64,000 bases of DNA from the IMG/VR virus record IMGVR_UViG_3300026382_000012, positions 1 to 64,000 of that record. The stretch is one strand, 5' to 3'. Made by a program: the position numbers and the translations under genes. This document shows, piece by piece, positions 44,724-53,710 of the stretch. The notes under the pieces were generated by a model, which saw nothing but the letters and a program-made list of their open reading frames with translations, searched no databases and was not told where the DNA came from. Within the stretch, counting starts at the first letter, position 1. The number at the start of each line of letters is the position of its first letter. The stretch comes from a virus.

Positions 44724-45377
44724 ATGCCAGGAATAATCAAAGTTTTAGAAATAACTAAAAAGAAAAATCGAATACAAAGAACACTAACAGAATTAATAGT
44801 TCCAAATAAATTAATACTTGCAAATACTAGAGGTATAGCATTATTAGATAAAACAGATAATGATGAACAATTAGAAATAAATTATATTCATATTCTTCAT
44901 TATAATATTCAGGAACTAATGAAATACTTTATAGAAAATTCAAGGAAATTATCACATTTATTAAATCTTATAAAATTATTTATAGAAACTAACTGTTGCT
45001 TAACAATATGCCATAAAAAGAACAGCCCTATAAAAATTGATTTTTCTGTATATAATAGTACGTTAATATTTTCAAGCTATAAAGAATTAAATAATTTCAT
45101 TAAAAATAATGTATTTTATGAAAATATAGAACCAAGTTCCATTAATTTAATTACTTTCGAAGGTAAAAAAAATAGGCTAAATGAAATAAGAAATAAGTTG
45201 GCTAAAATAATTAATATATTAGATCTTGACATATTATACATGACTAATAAGTATGAATTAATAGATATTGATTATAGAACAGATGAAGAAATCATTAATA
45301 TGTTTTTATGGTATCTGCATATAAACGGTAAACAATATGATACTATTAAAAATTTAATTACGTTAGAACATTTTTAA
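44724..45377 (+). CDS. Unknown protein, 217 aa, small-protein family
   Basis: Begins MPGIIKVLEITKKKNR. It has the family-type C-terminal hairpin (LDILYMTNKYELIDIDYRT), then a helix and the end LITLEHF. The ending and the RBS of the next gene (CATTTTTAAAGGAAA) duplicate those of the preceding gene, suggesting that neighbouring genes arose by duplication. No motif of known function. Confidence 0.62.
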   Translation: MPGIIKVLEITKKKNRIQRTLTELIVPNKLILANTRGIALLDKTDNDEQLEINYIHILHYNIQELMKYFIENSRKLSHLLNLIKLFIETNCCLTICHKKNSPIKIDFSVYNSTLIFSSYKELNNFIKNNVFYENIEPSSINLITFEGKKNRLNEIRNKLAKIINILDLDILYMTNKYELIDIDYRTDEEIINMFLWYLHINGKQYDTIKNLITLEHF

Positions 45378-45389
45378 AGGAAATTTATT

Positions 45390-45845
45390 ATGTGGAAAGA
45401 AGTAATAACGGCCGGCGTAATTTTGGATAAAAAATTGCAAAAATTTAAAGAACTACATAATAAACTATCCTACATAACAAAGTACGATATTGATGAATTA
45501 TATATATGCACTAAAAATTGTTCATTTATAGTTTCTAAATTTAAAAATTATTATTTTAGATTATTTATTCTTGACTCGGAAAATTTTGATTATGCAACAT
45601 TAGAACATTTATGGGATACTACAATGCATATTATCAGAAATAAGTTTAGAAATATAAAAAATGTGTACTATATCAATTTTAAGTATACAATAAATAATGT
45701 AGATATCGAAATTATGACTAAAAGAAATCACAATATAATTTACTTAAACAACATACATAACAAACATAGTAGTTTACATTTTATCTGTGATAAAAATGAT
45801 GAAATAATAAACCTCTTGTTTGCTAGTTTTTATAAATCTATCTAA
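45390..45845 (+). CDS. Unknown protein, 151 aa, truncated paralogue of the 48264 product
   Basis: Aligns with the first about 140 residues of the 212-aa product at 48264 (MWKEVITAGVILDKK versus MLKEVIAGDFILDE; LEHLWDTTMHIIRNKF versus INRLWNTTAGIIKKYF) and then ends in FASFYKSI just before IS607 element 2. The last residues may come from the left end of the element, which would mean the insertion cut off about 60 residues. Confidence 0.6.
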   Translation: MWKEVITAGVILDKKLQKFKELHNKLSYITKYDIDELYICTKNCSFIVSKFKNYYFRLFILDSENFDYATLEHLWDTTMHIIRNKFRNIKNVYYINFKYTINNVDIEIMTKRNHNIIYLNNIHNKHSSLHFICDKNDEIINLLFASFYKSI

Positions 45846-45877
45846 CGAAATTTAATTAATGCTAAGGAGGATTTATC

Positions 45878-46522
45878 ATGTCTAATAAATACTACACAAC
45901 TAAGGAATTTATGCAAATTACCAAAATACCGAAATCTACTCTTTATAAGTATATAAAAGAAGGTAAAATAACACCTTATAAATTACCAAATAAACAATAT
46001 AGATTTACAGATGAACACATAGAACAAATATTAAATATACATAAAAATATAGCTGATAATCATATGAAACTTAATATTATTTATGCGAGAGTTTCAAGTC
46101 AAACGCAGAAAAAATATATACAAAATCAAATTAAGTACTGCAAAGAATTTTGTATAAAGAACGGAATAATTATTAATGATATTATATACGATATTTCATC
46201 CTCATTTAATTTTAATCGGCCCGGATTATTAAAAATCTTAAAATTATTAAAAGAAAATAAAATCAATAATTTAATAGTATACAGTAAAGATCGTTTAACA
46301 AGATTAGCTTTTGATTTGTTTGATAATCTATTCAAAATATATAATGCGAATATAATTGTAATTGACAATTCAGATATTCCTATAGATGAATTAGATAGAA
46401 AAGATTTAATTGACGAGTTAGTATCATTTATTCATTATATAACTTCTAAAATATATGGAAAACGAAAATATACTAAAAGCAAATTGAAGGAGATAATCAA
46501 TGAAGAAATTAAGAAGAGTTAA
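45878..46522 (+). CDS. tnpA: IS607-family serine recombinase TnpA (element 2)
   Basis: 214 aa. N-terminal MerR-type helix-turn-helix (YTTKEFMQITKIPKSTLYKY), then the resolvase fold with catalytic Ser in IIYARVSSQTQ, and the conserved VYSKDRLTRLAFDLFDNLF arginine helix. The C-terminus is basic (GKRKYTKSKLKEI). AAGGAGG is 7 bases before the ATG. It overlaps tnpB by 23 bases, as in element 3. All core residues are present, so it is probably active. Confidence 0.9.
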   Translation: MSNKYYTTKEFMQITKIPKSTLYKYIKEGKITPYKLPNKQYRFTDEHIEQILNIHKNIADNHMKLNIIYARVSSQTQKKYIQNQIKYCKEFCIKNGIIINDIIYDISSSFNFNRPGLLKILKLLKENKINNLIVYSKDRLTRLAFDLFDNLFKIYNANIIVIDNSDIPIDELDRKDLIDELVSFIHYITSKIYGKRKYTKSKLKEIINEEIKKS

Positions 46523-47816
46523 GCAAATTTTTAAAACAAAGAAATCGCTATATCATAAAGTTGAAAAAATTATGTGTTCATTTAACATAATTAAAAATGA
46601 AATGTATAATCTTGTTAATTATTATTATGATAAAACAGGTGATATTAAACCTTTTATAACTGGTAGAAATTTATATTACATAATTACTGGAAATAAAACA
46701 CTACCATATCATGATCAAAACATACAACAAATATTAAACAATATACGAAATGCACAAATAATAAATCAAAAAGTAAAAACTGATATTATTAATATTGCAT
46801 GTGAAATAATTAGGCGCGAATTGAAATCTGTCGTAGGTAAATGGAAGAAAGGTCAAAAGGCTTCCTTGCCAAAACAAAAGAATTTTAATGATTTATTTAC
46901 GTATTCATTAGAAATACCAAAACGAATGATTAAGGATTTAAGAAAAAGAAAGAGAAAACCTGAAAATGCAATATTAATTACTATTCAAAAAGGCATTTAT
47001 ATTAAACTTAAAATTGATAAAAAATTTCCAAATATTAATTGCATAACAATTATCTGGAAAAGAGATATTGGTGTATACTTTAATATTATTTATGAAATAA
47101 ATCAAGAAGATATTGCATTAAATAAAGATAATTGGATATCAATTGATTTAGGAATTAATAACTTCGCATCAATAGTTTCAAATCATATAGATTCTATTAT
47201 TATCTCAGGCAAAAATTTGAAATCTTTTAATCAATGGTATAACAAATTATATGCTAAATTACAAACAAAAGGTAATGATAAATTGAGAAGAATATTAACT
47301 GATTATCGTAAACGAAGAATTAAGATGTTTTATCATAATACTGCAAATAAGATTATAGATATCTGTTTGGATAATAATATAGGTAAAATTATAATAGGCA
47401 ATCCAACTACATTGTTTCAGAAAAAATCTAAATATTCTAAGAAATCAAACCAAAATATTAGAATGGTAAATTTAGGAAAATTTATTAATATTTTAAGATA
47501 TAAATGCGAACAATTTGGTATAGAATTTCATATTGTATCTGAAAATTATACATCTGTTTTGTCATCAATTACCGAAAATATCACAACATTTACATATGAA
47601 TATCTAAAATCGATATATAGCAAACTCAAGAAAAATCGTATTAAAAGAGGTCTTTTTAAAGACCATAAAATTAATAAAGTTTTTAATGCAGATTTAAATG
47701 GCGCATTAAATATAGCTAAACAAATAATAACAAATTTACATAAATTAATTCAAGAACAATTAGATATATACATTGATAAAATTTCTAGGGCAAATAAATT
47801 AGTAATATATTTTTAA
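46500..47816 (+). CDS. tnpB: TnpB RNA-guided nuclease (element 2)
   Basis: 438 aa. RuvC-I Asp in WISIDLGINNFASIVSN, RuvC-III Asp in FNADLNGALNIAK. The canonical RuvC-II Glu site reads KIIIGNPTTLF (Gly), while E-x-YTS is kept (SENYTSVLSS). No zinc-finger cysteines; IKRGLFKDHKINK occupies that place. It is the shortest and most diverged of the three TnpBs here, and its stop precedes the RNA scaffold without overlap. Confidence 0.87.
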   Translation: MKKLRRVKQIFKTKKSLYHKVEKIMCSFNIIKNEMYNLVNYYYDKTGDIKPFITGRNLYYIITGNKTLPYHDQNIQQILNNIRNAQIINQKVKTDIINIACEIIRRELKSVVGKWKKGQKASLPKQKNFNDLFTYSLEIPKRMIKDLRKRKRKPENAILITIQKGIYIKLKIDKKFPNINCITIIWKRDIGVYFNIIYEINQEDIALNKDNWISIDLGINNFASIVSNHIDSIIISGKNLKSFNQWYNKLYAKLQTKGNDKLRRILTDYRKRRIKMFYHNTANKIIDICLDNNIGKIIIGNPTTLFQKKSKYSKKSNQNIRMVNLGKFINILRYKCEQFGIEFHIVSENYTSVLSSITENITTFTYEYLKSIYSKLKKNRIKRGLFKDHKINKVFNADLNGALNIAKQIITNLHKLIQEQLDIYIDKISRANKLVIYF

Positions 47817-47920
47817 CAAGTATTCCGTGAGTCCTTTAATAGGATAGCGGATAGTAATGCCTAGTATTGGTTAATTATAACCAATACTAGAGACACCTAG
47901 TTAGGAATTAAAGAACTAGG
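47817..47920 (+). ncRNA. Predicted omega RNA scaffold of TnpB element 2
   Basis: TCCGTGAGTCCTTTAATAGGATAGCGGA forms a nested stem followed by TAGTAATG, then two hairpins: CCTAGTATTGG/CCAATACTAG and CACCTAGTT/AACTAGGT(A). The order is the same as in element 1. The guide would begin after GG at 47920. Confidence 0.6.
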
Positions 47921-47921
47921 T

Positions 47922-48206
47922 ACACTTATTGTTAATCACAATGATCCTGATATATTAAAAATAGTTGAAGAAATAACTGAAAAGTACATAGAACCATACT
48001 TAATCAAACTTTTTAATTCAACAAATACAGAAAAATTTGGCTTTTTGGTTGATTCAAAGAATTATATTGATTATTATTTTATCGCGCGCGGTAAAATATT
48101 TGATGATTTCTACCGCGCTATTTATGAATTATCAAATATCAAAAACATCTTAAATATTAAATTTGAGGAGTTTAAAAATTTTCTGAAATTAATCCCTTTA
48201 ATCTAA
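47922..48206 (+). pseudogene. C-terminal fragment of a small-family gene, cut by element 2
   Basis: An open frame of 94 codons runs from the element end to TAA with no usable start. It begins TLIVNHNDPDILKIVEE, resembling TTNDPDILTFII in the 41491 product and PQIVCNNDDESKQI in the 48264 product, and ends FKNFLKLIPLI. Since it overlaps in alignment with the end of the 45390 product, it is probably the rest of another family member that lost its 5' part. Confidence 0.6.
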
Positions 48207-48263
48207 AATTAATATATTGAATCAATTTTTCAATTGTAAAGCAACAAATTACGGGCATGGTGT

Positions 48264-48902
48264 ATGTTAAAGGAAGTAATCGCGGGCGATTTTATACTAG
48301 ACGAAATAAATAAAAAAGAACTACAAAATCTAGAATTTAAGATAACACAAATTACAGCAATATACGACATAAACAAATATCATATCAAATCTAACGACTG
48401 TAAATTTATTATTACAAAAATTGATTTAAATAGTATTAGACTATTTGTTCAGTCTGATGCTGACTATAAAATGATAAATCGGTTATGGAATACAACTGCT
48501 GGAATTATTAAAAAGTATTTTTGGGATATCTGCAATGTAGAAAGTCTCAAGATAGAGTATTTATTAAATGGTGCGCGTATTGAACTTTCATTTAAAAGTA
48601 AACTTAAACTTACAATAGATAATGTATACGAGAAATGCGCTGAGCCTCAAATTGTATGTAATAATGATGATGAATCAAAACAAATATGCAAAAAACTCCT
48701 TGATAAATTTCCACAAATCAATTTTATTATACAATCAGACAATGATGTATTTTACTTTTATTGGAAAAACGCCGGGTGGTTTTACATAGATAGAACTAGT
48801 TTATGCAATAATATAAGTGCTATATATTATAGCATGTTATCTGATATGCGCGCAGAAATTGTAGAAGAGGTAATAAACTATGCTTCAATCCTGCTATTAT
48901 AG
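48264..48902 (+). CDS. Unknown protein, 212 aa, full-length paralogue of the 45390 product
   Basis: MLKEVIAGDFILDEINKKELQ start; the C-terminus has YFYWKNAGWFYIDRTSL and ends INYASILLL. It provides the intact version of the gene truncated at 45390. The ribosome site is weak (AAATTACGGGCATGG). The last 23 bases overlap the start of a gene fragment at 48880. Confidence 0.62.
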   Translation: MLKEVIAGDFILDEINKKELQNLEFKITQITAIYDINKYHIKSNDCKFIITKIDLNSIRLFVQSDADYKMINRLWNTTAGIIKKYFWDICNVESLKIEYLLNGARIELSFKSKLKLTIDNVYEKCAEPQIVCNNDDESKQICKKLLDKFPQINFIIQSDNDVFYFYWKNAGWFYIDRTSLCNNISAIYYSMLSDMRAEIVEEVINYASILLL

Positions 48903-48995
48903 TACTTATCAAAACCCACATATTGTCGCTAAGTATATAAATTTAAGATCAGATCCTACTACTTTTGTCAGCCATAATAATATGATCAAAATACC
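48880..48995 (+). pseudogene. N-terminal fragment of a 57480-type gene, cut by element 3
   Basis: ATG at 48880 with GAAGAGG 9 bases upstream. The reading MLQSCYYSTYQNPHIVAKYI aligns with MFSAIVHKLPYFPHAKLYSC, the start of the 57480 product (Pro13-His14 in both). The frame runs into the end of IS607 element 3. The matching C-terminal part is at 51205. Confidence 0.5.
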
Positions 48996-49103
48996 ATCCA
49001 TCCTCCTAATCTCCTACTCAATAATAATCTAACATAATACTTTGAGTAGGATTTCGGAGGACAAAGTAACTACCGTCCCAGGCCCTATATCAGGTTCCTG
49101 GTT
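48996..49103 (-). ncRNA. Predicted omega RNA scaffold of TnpB element 3
   Basis: Minus strand: nested stem CCAGGAACCTGATATAGG / CCTGG, GGTAGTTAC, then the hairpin TCCTCCGAAATCCTACTCAA / TTGAGTAGGAGATTAGGAGGA at the element end. It overlaps the last codons of TnpB. The guide would read TATTTTGATC and onward, into the interrupted gene. Confidence 0.6.
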
Positions 49104-50485
49104 GCTTTTAATTCATTAACAATAAGTGAAATATTAGATTGTGTTAAAGTTGTTATATTAAACTTAATTGGATTTGCTAATTTAATTAATTTTAGTTTAT
49201 CAGAAAAATTTTTAAATGCGTTTTTATAAACGCATCTGATTATGTTAAATGCACCATTAATATCAGCATTCCATATTTTATTGATTTTAGGATCGAAATA
49301 AGAACCTCTGCCGTATTTACGATATATATGTTTTTCATATATTTTATTAGTAATTGCAGATTTAGCACTAGTGTAATACTCTTCAACTATAGTTACTTTA
49401 ATACCATATTTTTCACCTTTATATTTCAATTGATTTATTAAAACCGAAAATGGTATTGAATAAAAATTCTGGTTATTTCTACTGCCAAGATTAATATTTT
49501 GTTTAGCAGAAGGCAAATCACCTATTATTATTTCATTTATTCCGTATTGTTTACATATTTGAATAATTTTATTTGTAATCTGATGAAATACACTCTTAAT
49601 TCTTCTATTTCTATATGCAAATAATTTGCGATACATATAAATTAAGTCTTTCTTTTTATCTTTATCAGTTTCCAAATCTATTTTACTTCGTAATTTGGCT
49701 AAATGTTTATTTGCCCACTGATTGAAAGATTTAATTTCATTACCGGAAATTATAAAACTTTTTAAATTAGGATTATTACTTATTGCAGAAATCAAATTAC
49801 TAATACCTAAATCTATACCTAATTTGTAATTTCCAGTAACATTTTCAAATTCTGATAAATCAACTTCATAATAAATATCCAAATAAATATCAGTTAAAGA
49901 CATTCTAATACCAAATGTTTTTATATTATTTGGATCTATATACTTTAGTTTACTAAATTTGATATTAAAATGTAGATTTTTATCTTTTGTAGGTTTAATC
50001 AAATAAGTATTATCATCAATAAGTTTGAATTGCCTATGACAAAGTATATAATTTACATTGATTATTTTATCAAGCTTTTTAGGACGAGGTATACCAGGTT
50101 TATTTTCTATTTTACCATTTTTATACTTTTTAAGCAATGCAAAATAACTTTTATATTCTTTATCTACTTGTTTATTGGTAGCTTGGAAAAAATCACTGCC
50201 ATTATGTTTGTAAATATTTTGGATATTATTTATAATATTTATTAGTGATGAATCTAATTGAATTAACTGATCGATTAACTCTTTATCTCTACAATTTGCA
50301 ATCTTATCTCGTTGTTTTAAATCGAGATATTTAGATGTTAATTCAAAATATTTATTTATAAGTATGTAAAGTAAGTTTTTAAGATGTTGAAATCTTAATA
50401 AAGAAGAGCGGGCGATCTTTTTCTTATCACCCCGCAATCTAACAGATAAAACATACTTAACTTTCTTTTTCTTCAATTCCGACAT
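49085..50485 (-). CDS. tnpB: TnpB RNA-guided nuclease (element 3)
   Basis: 466 aa. RuvC-I Asp in LGIDLGISNLISAISN, RuvC-III Asp in WNADINGAFNIIR. The canonical RuvC-II site is EIIIGDLPSAKQNI, where Gly again stands in place of Glu; E-x-YTS is kept (VEEYYTSAKSA). The zinc-finger cysteines are absent. N-terminal RLRGDKKKIARSSLLRFQHL resembles RIRGDRKKKVMKLCKTYVHA of element 1, so these two are closest relatives. It overlaps tnpA by 29 bases. Confidence 0.88.
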   Translation of the reverse strand: MSELKKKKVKYVLSVRLRGDKKKIARSSLLRFQHLKNLLYILINKYFELTSKYLDLKQRDKIANCRDKELIDQLIQLDSSLINIINNIQNIYKHNGSDFFQATNKQVDKEYKSYFALLKKYKNGKIENKPGIPRPKKLDKIINVNYILCHRQFKLIDDNTYLIKPTKDKNLHFNIKFSKLKYIDPNNIKTFGIRMSLTDIYLDIYYEVDLSEFENVTGNYKLGIDLGISNLISAISNNPNLKSFIISGNEIKSFNQWANKHLAKLRSKIDLETDKDKKKDLIYMYRKLFAYRNRRIKSVFHQITNKIIQICKQYGINEIIIGDLPSAKQNINLGSRNNQNFYSIPFSVLINQLKYKGEKYGIKVTIVEEYYTSAKSAITNKIYEKHIYRKYGRGSYFDPKINKIWNADINGAFNIIRCVYKNAFKNFSDKLKLIKLANPIKFNITTLTQSNISLIVNELKATRNLI

Positions 50486-51095
50486 CTTTTAATACCTCAT
50501 CTTTTAATTTTTTAATTTTTCTATAATTTCGTGTACCGTAAATCTTCATAGCATAAAGATGTATTATACGTACTAATTCTTCTACAATATCTTGTACTCT
50601 GTCATATTTAATACTATCTTGATTTATAACTACCAATTCAATACCTAATATATCAAATAATGTTTTAAATAAATCAAAACCAATTCTAGCTAATCTGTCT
50701 TTATCAGCAATAACAATTCTTTTCGGTTTATAAATATAACATGTTTTTAGTAATTCTTTTAATCCTTTTCTATTAAAATTAACAGATGAACCAATATCTT
50801 TAATTATTTTAGATATTTGCCAACCATTAGCAATGCAATATTTTTCACAATATTCAATTTGATTTTCTAGATTATTCTTTTGTTTAGTTGTTGAAACTCT
50901 ACAATAAATAATTGTATCGTAATTTTCTGATATATCTTTCTTTATTTTACCTAATTTATATAGTGTTTTTAAATGTTCATCTGTATATCTTCTTTTGCCA
51001 CCAGGCGTACGCAATGGATTAAGAATATTATCATAACGACGCAAAGTTGAAATGCTTAGACCAGTTAATTTAGAAAATTCTTTTATATTATACAT
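50457..51095 (-). CDS. tnpA: IS607-family serine recombinase TnpA (element 3)
   Basis: 212 aa. MerR-type helix-turn-helix (IKEFSKLTGLSISTLRRYD), RTPGGKRRYTDEHL wing, catalytic Ser in YCRVSTTKQK, then DIGSSVNFNRKGLKELL and ADKDRLARIGFDLFKTLF. AGGAGG lies 6 bases before the ATG. It shows no lesion and serves as the template for recognising the decayed copy in element 1. Confidence 0.9.
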   Translation of the reverse strand: MYNIKEFSKLTGLSISTLRRYDNILNPLRTPGGKRRYTDEHLKTLYKLGKIKKDISENYDTIIYCRVSTTKQKNNLENQIEYCEKYCIANGWQISKIIKDIGSSVNFNRKGLKELLKTCYIYKPKRIVIADKDRLARIGFDLFKTLFDILGIELVVINQDSIKYDRVQDIVEELVRIIHLYAMKIYGTRNYRKIKKLKDEVLKDVGIEEKES

Positions 51096-51204
51096 TTATT
51101 ACCTCCTATTTCACTATTCAAAATACTACTCATTATTATATCGTAATATAGATTATATAACTAATGAGTAGATTTAACACAATAAATACCATTATGAAAA
51201 TTCA

Positions 51205-51693
51205 TTGCCGCTATTTATTGATCTATTAAATTTGCGCAGGGGTTTTGAGTATCAAACATTTGTAAATAACCTAGAAATACTTATAACTTATAAAATAAAC
51301 TTTAACGATATGGTTTTATATCTAGATGAAATTAATACATCAATTGATATTAATGGATCAACTCCGCGCAATATATTTTCGAATCTAGATTTTGAAAAGA
51401 TAAAAATAAGTAAAAATATAACTTGGATTAGATACAACAATACAAACGAAAATATTGATAAAGATTTGATAATGAAGATACTAAATGCTATTAGAACATT
51501 AAGTAAATCTACTGTTTTTTACATACTAACATTTAATAACATGTTACTATTCAATGAAGATGCTCTCGATTATTATGAGATAAAAGAACATATTAATACG
51601 CCTAATTTTCTTAACTACATAGCAAGTAATATAAATGACATCCAGATATTTGATGAAGATTTAGTTAACTTTCTAAACGTGAAGAGGCTATGA
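51205..51693 (+). CDS. Truncated paralogue of the 57480 product (C-terminal 160 aa)
   Basis: The frame is coding-like back to about 51184 (Y-E-N-S-L-P), then meets element 3. YENSLPLFIDLLNLRRGF aligns without gaps to YQKAIPDISDVLKIARGL of the 57480 product, and the ends match (NYIASNINDIQIFDEDLVNFLNVKRL-type; NFLNVK versus NFMNIK). A TTG at 51205 could start a short product but has no ribosome site, so the gene is probably broken. Its stop overlaps the next ATG. Confidence 0.55.
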   Translation: MPLFIDLLNLRRGFEYQTFVNNLEILITYKINFNDMVLYLDEINTSIDINGSTPRNIFSNLDFEKIKISKNITWIRYNNTNENIDKDLIMKILNAIRTLSKSTVFYILTFNNMLLFNEDALDYYEIKEHINTPNFLNYIASNINDIQIFDEDLVNFLNVKRL

Positions 51694-52397
51694 TGCATAT
51701 TGAATCAATAAGCTTGGATAATGCAGATAAACTATTACTAATTGCCGAAAGTAAGAAATATCTACTTTCAGCAGAGATAATAGAAAAATTAAAAAAGATA
51801 CGCAGAAAAATACATATTGATCTAAACATAATTGATAGAGATAAAAATAGTTCATATATGTATATTGAAAATAACAAAGAACTAATGGTTGTATATATGT
51901 TTAACGAAAATATCAAAGAAGAGTTATTTAACGAATTTGTGAATAAGAAACTTGATTTCGCTCTATTATTATTTGATGAGGATGATAAATATTCTGACTT
52001 TTTTAAATTTATTAGTTCTATTAAGAATTATGTTAGAATTATTGATTTTATTGATTCTTATTCTGATGGGTATAATGTTAATATTTATTTTGATAAATAT
52101 ATTCCTGTTGTGCTGTCTTCTAATAATTTAGAAAAATTTAGATTTTATCGAACCGCTCGCGGATTTTACTTTATAAAAGAACACCTTTCCGAATATGAAG
52201 AACTAGAAGAAATTTTTAAATCATTTAAATATACATATATCGTAATCGATAAAATAATTACGATATATGATAGAAATAACTTTATCATGTCCATAAATAT
52301 CTTATCTGAAGATTTTTACGAAGTCAAATGCCTATTATATAATGATATGCTTGACCCTTCGGAAGTCGAAAATTATGTAAGGTTCGAAAATGTCTAG
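51690..52397 (+). CDS. Unknown protein, 235 aa, family type A
   Basis: The C-terminal part (YTYIVIDKIITIYDRNNFIMS, then helices) lines up with NHYFLVIDNILLIYNDSLDIL of the 54401 and 56018 products, marking a diverged type A copy. It is translationally coupled on both sides (overlaps at 51690-51693 and 52390-52397). Acidic middle part LFDEDDKYSDFFKF. Confidence 0.63.
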   Translation: MMHIESISLDNADKLLLIAESKKYLLSAEIIEKLKKIRRKIHIDLNIIDRDKNSSYMYIENNKELMVVYMFNENIKEELFNEFVNKKLDFALLLFDEDDKYSDFFKFISSIKNYVRIIDFIDSYSDGYNVNIYFDKYIPVVLSSNNLEKFRFYRTARGFYFIKEHLSEYEELEEIFKSFKYTYIVIDKIITIYDRNNFIMSINILSEDFYEVKCLLYNDMLDPSEVENYVRFENV

Positions 52398-53088
52398 TTC
52401 TAATAATTACTACCTCATTATAAACGAAAGCATTATGTACAATAAATTTACAGATACAATTATAAAAATAAATATAAACAGGCTTTTTAAACCAATACCT
52501 GCGTATAATGAATATAGAACATATATGAAAGTTTTTGAATTATCAGGAGATGAAAAATTATTTACGTTTGAAATCGATAACATTGCCATTTTGAAGATAT
52601 ATGTTAAAGAAAAAGATAATTTAGTTAATACCGTCAATAAATGGTTGAATAAAACTGAAATAAATAATTTATTTGAAATGTTTTGTAATATAAAAACAAA
52701 TGTTGAAGCGCATTATGATATTAACAATAATATTAAGACTATTAATATCAATAATCAGTTATATTTTGAACTTCCTTTTAATATAAAAATTAAGAAACTA
52801 GTCGAGCATTTACCAATATATGTCATCAACAAAAAGAATAATACCATTATAAGAAAAATACAGAATTTATTCTACGAATTAAGTCGAAACTCGCGCCTAA
52901 GACACATCAATAATAATTTTATATTACTATGCTATAAAGATAAGATATATTATATTTGGGGCGATACTATTATAGAATACACAGAACAAACCAAGCAAGA
53001 TATAATATATGATGTTTTATATAAAATTTTGAATCTGAAAATAGAAAAGAATGCATTTATTAATCTTATGAAATTAACTAGATTCTAA
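52390..53088 (+). CDS. Unknown protein, 232 aa, family type B
   Basis: Ends with CYKDKIYYIWGDTIIEYTEQ, then DVLYKILNLKIEKNAFINLMK, which matches FESRIFFVLNNYIREIKDEL and KKMFNLKINDEEHTSLLKLM of the 55059 product. The A-B order with the preceding gene is the same as in the two later modules. Hairpin-helix start SNNYYLIINESIMYNKFTD. Confidence 0.63.
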   Translation: MSSSNNYYLIINESIMYNKFTDTIIKININRLFKPIPAYNEYRTYMKVFELSGDEKLFTFEIDNIAILKIYVKEKDNLVNTVNKWLNKTEINNLFEMFCNIKTNVEAHYDINNNIKTININNQLYFELPFNIKIKKLVEHLPIYVINKKNNTIIRKIQNLFYELSRNSRLRHINNNFILLCYKDKIYYIWGDTIIEYTEQTKQDIIYDVLYKILNLKIEKNAFINLMKLTRF

Positions 53089-53107
53089 CCTAACAAAAGA
53101 GGTTATG

Positions 53108-53689
53108 ATGTATACTTACCTAATAGCCACGCCATTGTATACGATAAATTACTATTCAGAAAATAAAAAGAAAGATCTAAAAGAAATCGAAGAAACATAT
53201 TATAAACTAGTTAAAAAGAGTATCGAATTTTATAAGAAAATTTATAACACAAATAGTGATTTAAAAATTGAAAATAGAAATGTGTCTTATCGTGAAAACT
53301 TTTGTTTAAATCTTAATGCATTATTAACATTAAGAAAATTAAACGGCGCGCGTATTGTAAGAGCTTTCTTTAGTACATCTTATACCTTATATGGAGTAAA
53401 AGTTAAATTATCAGATAAATATCTAGAAGAATTAATAAACGAAATCAGATACCTTATAAACATAATAAATAAAACATACAAACAATACAGAAAAAATATT
53501 TCAATTTCACATGTTGATATTATATATGTTTTTAAAGCAGAAAATGAAATCTATAAAAAATTGAGGTTAGAATTACTAAATAACCGCGCAATATCAAAAG
53601 AGATAACCAACTTAAATATTTCTGATAGGCAAGCAGTAGAAATAGCAATAAAGGAGCTGTTTAATAAGGTTCTACTTACAAAACTTTAA
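53108..53689 (+). CDS. Unknown protein, 193 aa
   Basis: The ATG at 53108 is preferred over 53105 because it is 5-6 bases from AAGAGG. Helical, with YRENFCLNLNALLTLRKLNGARIVRAFFS in the middle. It differs from the A and B types and has no close relative in the window. It ends KVLLTKL. Confidence 0.58.
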   Translation: MYTYLIATPLYTINYYSENKKKDLKEIEETYYKLVKKSIEFYKKIYNTNSDLKIENRNVSYRENFCLNLNALLTLRKLNGARIVRAFFSTSYTLYGVKVKLSDKYLEELINEIRYLINIINKTYKQYRKNISISHVDIIYVFKAENEIYKKLRLELLNNRAISKEITNLNISDRQAVEIAIKELFNKVLLTKL

Positions 53690-53710
53690 TACGGAAAAGA
53701 GAGGTATTAT

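Larger units (their letters stand above)
45846..47920 (+). mobile_element. IS607-type element 2 (intact TnpA and TnpB)
   Basis: Serine recombinase, overlapping TnpB and a structured right end, all on the plus strand. The right end is set at GG 47919-47920, after which coding-like sequence of a family member resumes. The left boundary is uncertain and may lie inside the 45390 frame, because only 32 bases separate its stop from TnpA. Confidence 0.75.
48996..51190 (-). mobile_element. IS607-type element 3 (intact TnpA and TnpB)
   Basis: The minus-strand pair of recombinase and TnpB. ATACC occurs at both junctions (48991-48995 and 51186-51190), fitting insertion at a GG (CC) dinucleotide, the IS607 rule. 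The left end contains the inverted repeat CTACTCATTA / TAATGAGTAG. Flanking fragments on both sides belong to the same gene family, so the element sits inside a former gene. Confidence 0.78.

Noticed and set aside
47817-47920. CRISPR-like or tRNA-like structure after TnpB element 2
   Set aside because: The paired segments are two different hairpins, not direct repeats, and match the scaffold layout of TnpB guide RNAs; no tRNA arms are present.
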